A DNA stretch of 64,000 bases, taken from contig NZ_CP012117.1 of the NCBI RefSeq assembly GCF_001678905.1, forward strand, positions 2,170,001 through 2,234,000, in the 5' to 3' direction. Of this stretch, positions 42,524 through 50,984 are shown piece by piece. The translations under genes and the position numbers were made by a program. Source of the DNA: Dermabacter vaginalis. GTDB taxonomy: Bacteria > Actinomycetota > Actinomycetes > Actinomycetales > Dermabacteraceae. Each line of letters opens with the position of its first letter. Within the stretch, counting starts at the first letter, position 1. The notes under the pieces are model-generated. The model saw nothing but the letters and a program-made list of their open reading frames with translations, made no database searches and was not told the DNA's origin.

Positions 42524-44761
42524 CTAAGCCTTGATGAGGGTATTGAGCGACTCCGTAATCCATCCCAGCGGAATTTCTGTAAAAAAGAGCCCGTGCCACT
42601 CGCGCTCCCACAAGAGTCCAAGATTGCCGTTCTGGAGCTGAGCCATCGACTGGTACACGTAGTGGCGTGGGTTGAACACGCGATTATGCGGCCACGTTCG
42701 TGCACCGTCAAAGCTGAGCCGGAGCGTACCGCATCCGCGGAAAGGCAAGAGTTCGCTCGCGTTGGCAAAAACCACCGCTGCTTCGCCGCCCACCTCGATC
42801 CGCACAGCATTGGGTTGGCTAAAGATTTCGGTGAGCTGCGGATCATACGAAACTGCCGACCACGTCTCACCCCCATCGGTGCTTCGCGAAACCGCGACTC
42901 TCCCGGAAGCATGCTGGTTACGCGCGAACACCACGAGATCGCCTCCTTCAACCTCCACGATGCTCGACTCATAAAGTGACGCTTCGCGGTTTCCGCGCCA
43001 TTCGCGTGTGTCATTAGGAGAACCACCGAGACGCCACGTGCCTCCTGCGTTATCGCTCAGGAGTGCGGCACAGGCAAACGACGAGCCGGATTCATCGCTG
43101 TAATACACGGGCATGACAAGACGCCCGGCATGAGGCCCGTTTTCTATGCACACACCCGTGCCAGGCGAAGCGCCGAGGAACGGCATCCACGGCTCCTTTA
43201 CTTGAGGATTCAGATCGATGGGATCGCTCCAGCTCTCACCGTCATCCTCACTGACAACCATCCACAAATAACTCGTGGGGACAGCGGTGAGTGGTGGTGC
43301 TGCCGGATCCCCCCGGAACATTTCGACGTGCCCAAGTTCAGTTTCACCGTTGCGCAAGCTACCGTCGGGATCGAGCACGAACTCCGTTAATTTCCCCGAC
43401 TCCGTGCGGACTCGGCCATCGCTGCCCACAGCGTACTCTCGGCCTTCCCGGTCGAGCAGAACTCTCTCGCCGTTGCCCGTAAAGCCCGAACCCGCCACTG
43501 CGTTGAGCTGTCCGATCGCACCCGGAAAATGATCAACGAGCGCGATAATCCGCCCACTCTCGCGATGTTCGACGAGAACAGGGTCGGTTGCTGAGGCCCC
43601 CGTCAAGCCGCTACCCACGGAGCGAACGACGGTCTGAAGTGGCCCCCACGAGCGCCCACCATCGGTGCTGCGTCGGATGACAAAGTTAATGTGATTCGGG
43701 CTGTCGTTCGGGATGCTCGTGCGCTGATCAGCGCCCGCGATAAGAGTTCCCTTGCGGGTCGTGAGCAGTGCGGGGATGCGGTAGCTCTGGGCACCGTCGT
43801 AGCCAAGGTCGACAATCGCGCGCGTCGTCAAAGGATCGACACCGGCGAGACGTTTGACGTGGCGATCGGAGAGTACGCGGTCGTAAATCATCGCACTTTG
43901 CGCTTCTCCAAAAAGGCGAGCACCATCGAGGTCTTGCCCGACCGAGACGCGATCAACATGTGCGACGTCACCGAAGAAGCACACTCCTGCGGTTCGCGCG
44001 ACCTGGAAACCGTCGATGTAAAGCGCGCTCGCACCATAGCCTGTCGTGACGACGAGGTCGTGCCAGTGACCGTCGTCCCATTGTCCGTGTGCCTCAAGCT
44101 CGCACAGCTTCTCGCCAGCGACGATGACACGATATACGATACTTCCACGCTCGATTGAAAGTGAGAGATTTCCATCTTCTCCGCGCGCTTCAAGAATTGT
44201 TCCTGCTTGGTGCTTTCCACGCACACGGAATCGCGAACGAATCGTGCCTTTTGAGAGCTTTCCTACGCATTTAGCGTCACGCGAAGAAAGGTGCGATGCC
44301 GCAAATTCAACGTACGGTGAGACAGCCGGGGCGTTCGCGAGGATTTCTCTCGGATCGAGCTCTCGATTGTCGTCTTGAACTTCGTGCACCTGGGGATCTC
44401 CGGGCTGGTTAACTACGGTCTCGGCGTCGGTTGAGCTCGGCCACGCGAGGGTTGAGGTCGAGCAGAAAGACTCGTATCCATCGAGATACAGGGTCGTTCC
44501 ACACGCCGTTCTCGTGAGAGCAAGGGAATGCACTTCTCCATCATCTACATGGTCGGCATCTTCAGCGTCGAGACTGCGCTTGTAACCGTCTCGTTCAATG
44601 TGCGCAACAAGATGACCATTTTCAACAGCAACTTCTAGTCGTGCCTCTTCGGTGCTTCGGGACATCAGAGTGCCGTTTCCACGTGCAGTAAACGTGATGT
44701 GAAGGCTCGCTTCACTCTCAACCGTCGCGTCTTTCACCTTTGAACGAGACGCCGTTTCCAT
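42524..44761 (-). CDS. exo-alpha-sialidase (GH33) without signal peptide
   Basis: I chose the ATG at 44761 (745 aa) for its AGAGGG leader. Two jelly-roll domains (residues about 10-110 and 145-305; second ends in the SDRHVKRLAG helix) precede the catalytic six-blade propeller. The propeller begins with SYRIPALL, the FRIP-type Arg, and has Asp-box repeats (STDGGRSW, DDGESW, STDGGETW). No signal peptide, transmembrane segment or LPXTG motif is seen, so it should be cytosolic, releasing sialic acid from imported sialosides. It is divergent from nanA across a shared regulatory region. Confidence 0.88.
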   Translation of the reverse strand: METASRSKVKDATVESEASLHITFTARGNGTLMSRSTEEARLEVAVENGHLVAHIERDGYKRSLDAEDADHVDDGEVHSLALTRTACGTTLYLDGYESFCSTSTLAWPSSTDAETVVNQPGDPQVHEVQDDNRELDPREILANAPAVSPYVEFAASHLSSRDAKCVGKLSKGTIRSRFRVRGKHQAGTILEARGEDGNLSLSIERGSIVYRVIVAGEKLCELEAHGQWDDGHWHDLVVTTGYGASALYIDGFQVARTAGVCFFGDVAHVDRVSVGQDLDGARLFGEAQSAMIYDRVLSDRHVKRLAGVDPLTTRAIVDLGYDGAQSYRIPALLTTRKGTLIAGADQRTSIPNDSPNHINFVIRRSTDGGRSWGPLQTVVRSVGSGLTGASATDPVLVEHRESGRIIALVDHFPGAIGQLNAVAGSGFTGNGERVLLDREGREYAVGSDGRVRTESGKLTEFVLDPDGSLRNGETELGHVEMFRGDPAAPPLTAVPTSYLWMVVSEDDGESWSDPIDLNPQVKEPWMPFLGASPGTGVCIENGPHAGRLVMPVYYSDESGSSFACAALLSDNAGGTWRLGGSPNDTREWRGNREASLYESSIVEVEGGDLVVFARNQHASGRVAVSRSTDGGETWSAVSYDPQLTEIFSQPNAVRIEVGGEAAVVFANASELLPFRGCGTLRLSFDGARTWPHNRVFNPRHYVYQSMAQLQNGNLGLLWEREWHGLFFTEIPLGWITESLNTLIKA

Positions 44762-44853
44762 GATCCCTCTCCATCCTCTTTCCAAGCTTTTTCACCAACC
44801 ACCATGAAATCGCGTGAATCTCACGGCGAGTGCGGTCAAAGACCCCGATCTTC

Positions 44854-44882
44854 TTGACGGAGCACTCCCCTCACTCTAGTCT
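44854..44882 (+). promoter_or_regulatory. predicted nanA promoter
   Basis: TTGACG at 44854-44859 and TAGTCT at 44877-44882 are 17 bases apart, followed by the operator-like site at 44900. Confidence 0.45.
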
Positions 44883-44899
44883 GTTGTCAGACATCAGAC

Positions 44900-44913
44900 A
44901 TCCGACGTCTGGT
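44900..44913. promoter_or_regulatory. operator-like site before nanA, probable NanR site
   Basis: ATCCGAC-GTCTGGT matches the core of the siaE operator (ATCAGAC-GTCTGAT) in 12 of 14 positions and is preceded by a CAGACATCAGACAT direct repeat. It lies between the divergent sialidase and nanA genes, so it could control both. Confidence 0.7.
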
Positions 44914-44974
44914 TTTATGAGTTGGTCCGCCGGCAAGGACGCGGCGGAACCTCGAACAGAAGGAAATTGTTGCT

Positions 44975-45901
44975 ATGGCTTCCCAGGGACGCCTCACGGG
45001 CGTCATCCCGCCTCTCGTTATTCCGCTTACCGAGTCGCGCGAACTCGATGTCGAATCGCTCGAGCGTCTCATCAACCACCTCATCGACGGCGGCGTCGAT
45101 GGCATCTTTGCCTTGGGTTCGTCGAGCGAGGTCGTGTTCCATACCGATCGCATGCGCGAGCGCATTCTCGAAACCGTCACGGGGATCGTTGCCGGCCGCA
45201 TCCCTGTTCTCGCTGGCGTGATCGATACCGAAACAAACCGCGTGCTCGAGCACGTGAAGATCGCCCAGAAGTACGGCGTCGCAGGCGTCGTCGCAACCGC
45301 ACCTTTCTACGCGATTACCGGTCCCGCCGAAATTGAACGACACTTCCGCATTCTCGGCGAGCAGTCCGAGGTTCCCGTGTGGGCCTATGACCTCCCGGTC
45401 TGCGTGCACGTCAAGTTGAACCCCCACATGCTCGTGGGCCTTGGCAGCGAAGGGCTTCTCGCCGGGGTCAAGGACTCGTCGGGTGATGATGTGTCATTCC
45501 GGCGTTTGACCGTCATGAATCGTGCGGCTGGCAACCCGTTGAGTGTTCTCACGGGTCACGAGGTCGTTGTGGACGGCGCCTACCTTTCAGGTGCTGATGG
45601 GTCCGTTCCAGGCCTTGGAAACGTTGATCCCGCGGGCTACGCGCGCATGCACAAGGCATACCTTGCCGGTGATTGGGAAACGGTCCGCACAGAACAGGAT
45701 CGCCTTGCGGCGCTCTTCGAGATCGTATTCCAGCCTGTTGGCAAGACCGGCCCCGCAGCTGGCGTGGGCGCATTCAAGACTGCGCTTCGCGAGCTCGGCG
45801 TATTCTCGACGAACGTCATGAGCGAGCCGATGACGGCGATCGAAGGCGATGCGGTCGAGAAGATTCGCGGGATTCTCACGGCGACCGGCCTCCGAAAGTA
45901 G
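44975..45901 (+). CDS. nanA: N-acetylneuraminate lyase / dihydrodipicolinate synthase family aldolase
   Basis: This 308-residue TIM-barrel protein splits N-acetylneuraminate into ManNAc and pyruvate. It has the Schiff-base Lys in GVKDSSGDD near residue 167, the Tyr in VWAYDLP near residue 141 and the substrate-carboxylate motif GSSSE near residue 47. Genome context (nanK, nanE, siaEFGI) favours the lyase reading over DHDPS. The ATG is preceded by GAAGGA. It leads an operon of nanA, nanK, nanE, a DUF4862 gene and the secreted sialidase. Confidence 0.9.
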   Translation: MASQGRLTGVIPPLVIPLTESRELDVESLERLINHLIDGGVDGIFALGSSSEVVFHTDRMRERILETVTGIVAGRIPVLAGVIDTETNRVLEHVKIAQKYGVAGVVATAPFYAITGPAEIERHFRILGEQSEVPVWAYDLPVCVHVKLNPHMLVGLGSEGLLAGVKDSSGDDVSFRRLTVMNRAAGNPLSVLTGHEVVVDGAYLSGADGSVPGLGNVDPAGYARMHKAYLAGDWETVRTEQDRLAALFEIVFQPVGKTGPAAGVGAFKTALRELGVFSTNVMSEPMTAIEGDAVEKIRGILTATGLRK

Positions 45902-45907
45902 GCGCTC

Positions 45908-46882
45908 ATGCCCGCTGAGTTAACGCGAGTGCTCGCCGTCGACCTCGGCGGGACCAAGATCAACGCGGCCGTCGTGGGACTCAAGGGTGAAGGTGCTCCA
46001 CACCTCGGGCCCGTGGCTACGGCGCCCACTCCGGCACGCGAGGGCGCCAATGCTGTGGTAGCCGCAGCGGTCAACGTCGCTCACGAAGCCCTTCAAGGCA
46101 CCGATGGAGACGGACCTCCTCTCGCCGCTATCGGGATTGCCTCGGCGGGTGTGATTGACAGCGCTCGAGGCGTGGTAACCGCCGCAACCGACGCACTCCC
46201 CGGATGGCCGGGAACGGATCTTTCCGGCGCTTTCCACACCGAGTTCGAGGTGCGAACCCGCGCTCTCAATGACGTGCACGCGCACGGCCTCGGTGAGGCG
46301 ATGTTCGGTGCCGGTCAGGGATGCAATTCGCTCCTTCTGGTCGCCGTCGGCACGGGGATCGGTGGCGCCTTCATCACCCGGGGTCAGGTACTCACGGGCT
46401 CTCGCGGCGCTGCTGGCCATATCGGGCACGTCCGCACCGCCGGTGTTCCTGGAGTCGAAGATCTCGTGTGCTCGTGCGGACGACGAGGGCACCTCGAAGG
46501 TTTCGCCTCAGGCCCCGGCATCGCGGCCGAACTCACGAGACGCGGCACTCCCGCAGCTTCGACACGCGAAGTCGCGGACCTCGCCAACAACGGTTCGAGA
46601 ATTGCGCTCGGCACCCTCATCGACGCAGGCCGTCTCACGGGCCGCGCAATTGGAGATCAGCTCAACATTGTCGATCCGCAGGTCGTTGCGGTCACGGGAG
46701 GCGTCGCCTCCGCGAGCGGTGTCGCCGGTGAGGAATGGTGGGCTGCACTTCGCGAAGGAGTGCACGAAAGCGCCATGGATGCCGTTGGAAACACCCCCAT
46801 TGTGCCCGCGAGCGCGGGCAACCACGCGGCGCTCCTCGGTGCCGCGCATTTCGCATTGACCGATCCCGCCACGGAAGGCTGA
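45908..46882 (+). CDS. nanK: N-acetylmannosamine kinase, ROK family
   Basis: The 324-residue ROK protein has the ATP-binding LAVDLGGTKIN at the N-terminus. The zinc-motif region CSCGRRGHLEG near residue 186 has His where ROK kinases normally have the third Cys (CxCGxxGCxE). It phosphorylates ManNAc to ManNAc-6-P. Position between nanA and nanE supports ManNAc as substrate. Starts six bases after nanA. Confidence 0.87.
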   Translation: MPAELTRVLAVDLGGTKINAAVVGLKGEGAPHLGPVATAPTPAREGANAVVAAAVNVAHEALQGTDGDGPPLAAIGIASAGVIDSARGVVTAATDALPGWPGTDLSGAFHTEFEVRTRALNDVHAHGLGEAMFGAGQGCNSLLLVAVGTGIGGAFITRGQVLTGSRGAAGHIGHVRTAGVPGVEDLVCSCGRRGHLEGFASGPGIAAELTRRGTPAASTREVADLANNGSRIALGTLIDAGRLTGRAIGDQLNIVDPQVVAVTGGVASASGVAGEEWWAALREGVHESAMDAVGNTPIVPASAGNHAALLGAAHFALTDPATEG

Positions 46883-46885
46883 ATC

Positions 46886-47581
46886 ATGCACCCCGTTGTC
46901 AAAGCCCTCGAGGGTTCCCTCATTGTCTCGTGCCAGGCCTACCCAGGCGAGCCCATGCGCGATCCCCGCACGATGGCTCAGATCGCCGCTGCCGTCGAGC
47001 AAGGCGGCGCAAGTGCCGTGCGTGCGCAGGGGCTCGACGATATTCGCCAGGTGAAAGCGGCCGTGAGCGGCATTCCCGTAATCGGCATTTGGAAGGACGG
47101 CAACGAGGGCGTGTTCATCACACCAACCCTCAAGCATTGCGAGGCCGTACTGGATGCAGGTGCGGACATTCTCGCTCTCGATGGAACACTGCGTGAGAGG
47201 CCGGACGGCCTCACCTTCGCGGAAACAGTTACGCGAATCCGCGAACGTAGCGACGTACCGATCATGGCCGATTGCGATAGCGAGGAATCTGCGCTCGCGG
47301 CAGCCGAGGCGGGTGCCGACATCATCGGCACGACCCTCGCGGGATACACGGGCATGCGACGAAAGACCGACGGTCCCGATCTTGAACTTCTCGCGAGCCT
47401 AGTGGAGAAACTTCCCGGTCGCGCAGTGGTTGCCGAGGGACGCGTGCATAGCCCTGCCCAAGCAATGGCGTGCCGCGAGGCGGGCGCGTTCGCGGTCGTC
47501 GTGGGGACCGCGATAACGCACCCCACATCAATCACCACGTGGTTCAATGCCGCCGTGCGCGGCGTCGGTGACCGGGGATGA
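46886..47581 (+). CDS. nanE: N-acylglucosamine/mannosamine-6-phosphate 2-epimerase
   Basis: This 231-residue TIM-barrel enzyme converts ManNAc-6-P to GlcNAc-6-P. It has the family blocks SCQAYPGEPM near residue 13, GIWKDGNEGVFITPTLK near residue 67 and the phosphate-binding VVAEGRVHSPAQA and FAVVVGTAIT near the C-terminus. The catalytic Lys lies in the first block region. It is coupled to the following DUF4862 gene by a four-base overlap. Confidence 0.92.
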   Translation: MHPVVKALEGSLIVSCQAYPGEPMRDPRTMAQIAAAVEQGGASAVRAQGLDDIRQVKAAVSGIPVIGIWKDGNEGVFITPTLKHCEAVLDAGADILALDGTLRERPDGLTFAETVTRIRERSDVPIMADCDSEESALAAAEAGADIIGTTLAGYTGMRRKTDGPDLELLASLVEKLPGRAVVAEGRVHSPAQAMACREAGAFAVVVGTAITHPTSITTWFNAAVRGVGDRG

Positions 47582-48492
47582 CCGGCTCACCGGCGTGGAT
47601 TGCGGGGGCGTATGCCGCTCTCGAGCCCGGCTTGACGGCGGAGCGCGCCGAAAGGGATGCGCGTGAACTTTACGCTGTTCTCGCACAGCCTGGTGCATTC
47701 GATGGCCTCGAGCTTCCCTATCGCTCTTCGCTGCCTGATCTCGCCCTCGTGACTGGCGCGTCTTTCACGCGGCATGTCATCACGGCGATTCCGGGGACGA
47801 TGCAGCGCCTTGCAAAGGACTGCTCTTTCGGCCTTGCCTCGCGAAACGACGAGGGTCGGAAGGCGGCTCTCAACTTCACTCGAGAAGTCGTGCGAGCCTC
47901 ACGCGACCTCGAGGGCGCCGTCGTGGCGATCGAAATTCACTCGGCTCCGTCGGACTGCGCCGATCCCAGCGCCTTTGCTGCCTCGCTCGAAACGCTCATG
48001 AGGGAGCGCGCAGAGAGTGACCCCGAGTTCGTGATCGAGCACTGCGATGCGGCTGGCATGCCGTTCCCAGGCGAAAAGCGCTTCCTATCCCTCGAAGAGG
48101 AAGTTCACCTCGCGAAGGAAACCGGCGTGGGTATCGCCCTCAACTGGGGTCGCTCCGCGCTCGAAACACGCAATCCCACAACAGCGCTCGAGCACGTCCA
48201 GCATGCAGCGCAAGCGGGGGTTTTGCGGGCATTTATGGCATCTGGAGCCGGCGCTGGCACCCCCGTGTACGGGCCCGAATGGGCCGACGCCCACCTTCCC
48301 CACAAGGATCACGAACCTTCATCAATGATGACCGACGACGCACTCTCCTCGTGCGCCGCCGCCGCTGGGGGCAACCTGCTCTACACCGGTGTCAAAATCC
48401 AGACCCCTCGGGGCTTTACGGCCTACGAGCGGTCTCGCGTGCTCGCACGCGTCGCGGAGCCAATGCGCTCCGTCTTCAGCCGCACGGGATAA
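47578..48492 (+). CDS. DUF4862 family protein in the nan operon
   Basis: The 304-residue soluble protein looks like a TIM-barrel sugar isomerase/epimerase-type member of the DUF4862 family (AGAYAALEPGLT near the N-terminus; VVAIEIHSAP near residue 120; VIEHCDAAG near residue 150; GIALNWGRSAL near residue 182). His and Asp/Glu clusters near strand ends could bind a metal. It starts at an ATG inside the nanE stop, so it is made with the sialic acid enzymes. A role in processing a sialic acid derivative is plausible but unproven. Confidence 0.7.
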   Translation: MTGSPAWIAGAYAALEPGLTAERAERDARELYAVLAQPGAFDGLELPYRSSLPDLALVTGASFTRHVITAIPGTMQRLAKDCSFGLASRNDEGRKAALNFTREVVRASRDLEGAVVAIEIHSAPSDCADPSAFAASLETLMRERAESDPEFVIEHCDAAGMPFPGEKRFLSLEEEVHLAKETGVGIALNWGRSALETRNPTTALEHVQHAAQAGVLRAFMASGAGAGTPVYGPEWADAHLPHKDHEPSSMMTDDALSSCAAAAGGNLLYTGVKIQTPRGFTAYERSRVLARVAEPMRSVFSRTG

Positions 48493-48524
48493 TCCGCGCG
48501 GCACCCCCACCAGATAGGAGTCCA

Positions 48525-50792
48525 ATGATGAATTCCCCCTTTTCCCCGTACGCAAAGGTGCTCGCCTTTGGCGCCACTGTAGCGCTCACGCTCGGCGCTC
48601 CGCTTTCCGCACTCGCGGCACCTTCTGACACACCGGAATCGGCCGGGGCCTCTGCTGCCGAGTCGAGCTTTACCTCGCAGCGCATCGCTATGGGTGGCGA
48701 AGGCGGCTTTGGCAATTACCGCATCCCGGCGGTCATGCAGCTACGCAACGGCGACGTTCTTCTCGCCTACGACGGCCGCCCCACGGGCACCGATGCTCCC
48801 GGCCCAAACTCGATCCTCATGCGGCGTTCGACCGACGGTGGGAAAACCTTTGGCCCACAGACGGTGATCGCCGCTGGTGAAAAGTCCACACCCATTCATG
48901 GCTACTCGGATCCGAGCTTCGTGTATGACGAGGAAACGGGTGATCTTTTCGCGTTCTTCGTGCATTCCAAAGACACGGGCTTTTGGAATAGTCAGGAAGG
49001 GCATGATGACGCTGACCGCAAGGTCATGAGCGCCGCACTCGCAGTGTCGAAAGACAACGGCAAGACGTGGGATCTTCGTTCCCTCACCGCGACGGTCAAG
49101 CCTGAGGGCGTGCGCGCGACGTTTGCGACGAGTGGCCACGGTATTCAGCTCAAGAACGGTGCCCATAAAGGTCGTCTCGTGCAGCAATACGCGGGAGCCT
49201 TCACCGATGGAACCGTTCGCGCCTATTCGGTCTACTCCGATGACCACGGCGCAACGTGGAATATGGGCACGCCGGTAGGCACAAAAATGGACGAGAACAA
49301 GGTCGTTGAGCTCGCTGATGGCACGCTCATGATGAACTCGCGTGCCCACGACACGCACACGGCTCGCTGGGTGGCCTATTCGAAGGATGGCGGCGAGACG
49401 TGGAGTGAGCCTACGCTCGACCATACGCTCACCGACCCCCGTAACAACGCTTCGATCATCCGCATGAACCCCGCGGCCGCTCCCGAGACTCGCGAGGCAC
49501 AGGAACTCCTCTTCTCGAACGCCAATTCCTCCGAGGGCCGTAAGAACGGCAGCATCCGCTATTCGTGCGACTCGGGTAAAACCTGGCCGACAATCACGAC
49601 GTTCAATGCTGGGCCAACGTCGTACTCGGATCTCGTCGCGCTTCAGGACGGCACTTTCGGTGTGTTTTACGAGAGCGCCGATAGTGAGCAGCGCTACGGC
49701 TCATTCACACGGGACTTTGTGAACCCGTTCTGCGCGGCTTTCGGCGAGGCAACAGCCGACATCGATGCGGGAAGCACGAGCGAAGTGACGTTCACGCTGC
49801 GCAACGACGACACTCGAGATCTCATCTCTGGCACGGCAGTCGTTGACCTCCCGAAGGGCTGGAACGCACCTGCCGTGACGACCCCGACCCTCAAACCGGG
49901 CGAGAGCACAACAATCACCCTCACGGTTTCGGCCCCCGCGTGGGCGTCCAAGGGCGAGGTTCACGGTGAGGTGCGCATCGATGCTGGCGACACCACGGTC
50001 CGCGGCGACCTCGACCTCACCATCGTAAATGCTGCACCCAATACGCTGGGCGCCACGATCGTGGGGCGACCAGGAGATCCCGATCGGGATCTTAGCGAGA
50101 ATCCATACAAGGTAGGCGACGAGGTGCCCTATACCTTCCGCGTTGACTCAACGGCGAACGTCACCGAGACCGTCACACCGGTGTCCGGCAATCTCTCCCC
50201 GCTTGTTCCGGAAGGACCCGGCAATTGCCGCTGGCGTCATCTCAAGGCCGGCGACGGTTACACGTGCGCGTCCCCCCGCTACACGGTCACGGAAGAGGAT
50301 CTCGCGCGCGGTTATTTCATCCCCGAAAGCCAGTGGGAGCTTACCGGAACCGGACTCGACCCCGTAACGATAACCGTCACGGGCGAGAAGGTTTGGCTCG
50401 TAGCTCCGATCGAGAATCCAGTGGTACCACCGGCGGAAGAACCGGACAGCACCCCGGTCGAACCGCCAACGGATGAGGCAGGCGAGGAACCGTCGAACTC
50501 TTCGGATGGCGACCAGAGTGAGCCGGGTAAGTCAAACAACCCCCATGCCAGCGAACATCCTTCGAAAGACCCGGTCATTAACGGCACACAGCCTGCCGGT
50601 TCCCAGCAGGCGTCGCACGCGAATATCGGGAGGCCACAATCGGTAGTACAGCGTTCGGGGCAGAGCGCAATGTCCTCCCGCAGCCTCCCCCGCACAGGAA
50701 CGTCAGCGTTGCTGACGGCGGCTGCCGCGGCGGGTGTCCTCACCGCGGGCATAGCGATGACGCTCGGGGTACGACAGCGCCGACAGCGCTAA
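48525..50792 (+). CDS. nanH: secreted, cell-wall-anchored exo-alpha-sialidase (GH33)
   Basis: AGGAG precedes the ATG at 48525; 755 residues. A Sec signal peptide (AFGATVALTLGAPLSALAAP, cleavage near residue 30) leads to the catalytic propeller with NYRIPAVM near residue 65 and five Asp-boxes (STDGGKTF, KDNGKTW, DDHGATW, KDGGETW, CDSGKTW). Then come a NEW3-like beta domain (residues 415-505), a further beta domain, a Pro/Ser/Glu-rich stalk and the sortase signal LPRTG followed by a hydrophobic helix and RQRRQR tail. It would release sialic acid at the cell surface, feeding the Sia transporter encoded in the same locus. Confidence 0.92.
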   Translation: MMNSPFSPYAKVLAFGATVALTLGAPLSALAAPSDTPESAGASAAESSFTSQRIAMGGEGGFGNYRIPAVMQLRNGDVLLAYDGRPTGTDAPGPNSILMRRSTDGGKTFGPQTVIAAGEKSTPIHGYSDPSFVYDEETGDLFAFFVHSKDTGFWNSQEGHDDADRKVMSAALAVSKDNGKTWDLRSLTATVKPEGVRATFATSGHGIQLKNGAHKGRLVQQYAGAFTDGTVRAYSVYSDDHGATWNMGTPVGTKMDENKVVELADGTLMMNSRAHDTHTARWVAYSKDGGETWSEPTLDHTLTDPRNNASIIRMNPAAAPETREAQELLFSNANSSEGRKNGSIRYSCDSGKTWPTITTFNAGPTSYSDLVALQDGTFGVFYESADSEQRYGSFTRDFVNPFCAAFGEATADIDAGSTSEVTFTLRNDDTRDLISGTAVVDLPKGWNAPAVTTPTLKPGESTTITLTVSAPAWASKGEVHGEVRIDAGDTTVRGDLDLTIVNAAPNTLGATIVGRPGDPDRDLSENPYKVGDEVPYTFRVDSTANVTETVTPVSGNLSPLVPEGPGNCRWRHLKAGDGYTCASPRYTVTEEDLARGYFIPESQWELTGTGLDPVTITVTGEKVWLVAPIENPVVPPAEEPDSTPVEPPTDEAGEEPSNSSDGDQSEPGKSNNPHASEHPSKDPVINGTQPAGSQQASHANIGRPQSVVQRSGQSAMSSRSLPRTGTSALLTAAAAAGVLTAGIAMTLGVRQRRQR

Positions 50793-50829
50793 GCTCATCG
50801 TCCGCTCCGCGGCACCGCGCGGATGACCC

Positions 50830-50863
50830 GGGGCGGCCTCGCCGATAGGGCGGGGCCGCCCCC
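50830..50863 (+). terminator. hairpin terminator after nanH
   Basis: GGGGCGGCC and GGCCGCCCC arms with an inner CGCC/GGCG pairing form a GC-rich stem about 40 bases after the nanH stop. No T-run follows. Confidence 0.55.
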
Positions 50864-50984
50864 GCTGTGCAAGCAACCGTCGGCCCCTCCCGGATACCGC
50901 GGCCCCACCGGCGTGACGAAACCGTCGCTCCCCGCGCCCCCTTCCGGCGTGCCGTAGCACCGCAAAACACCGTAGGCTTGGGTT

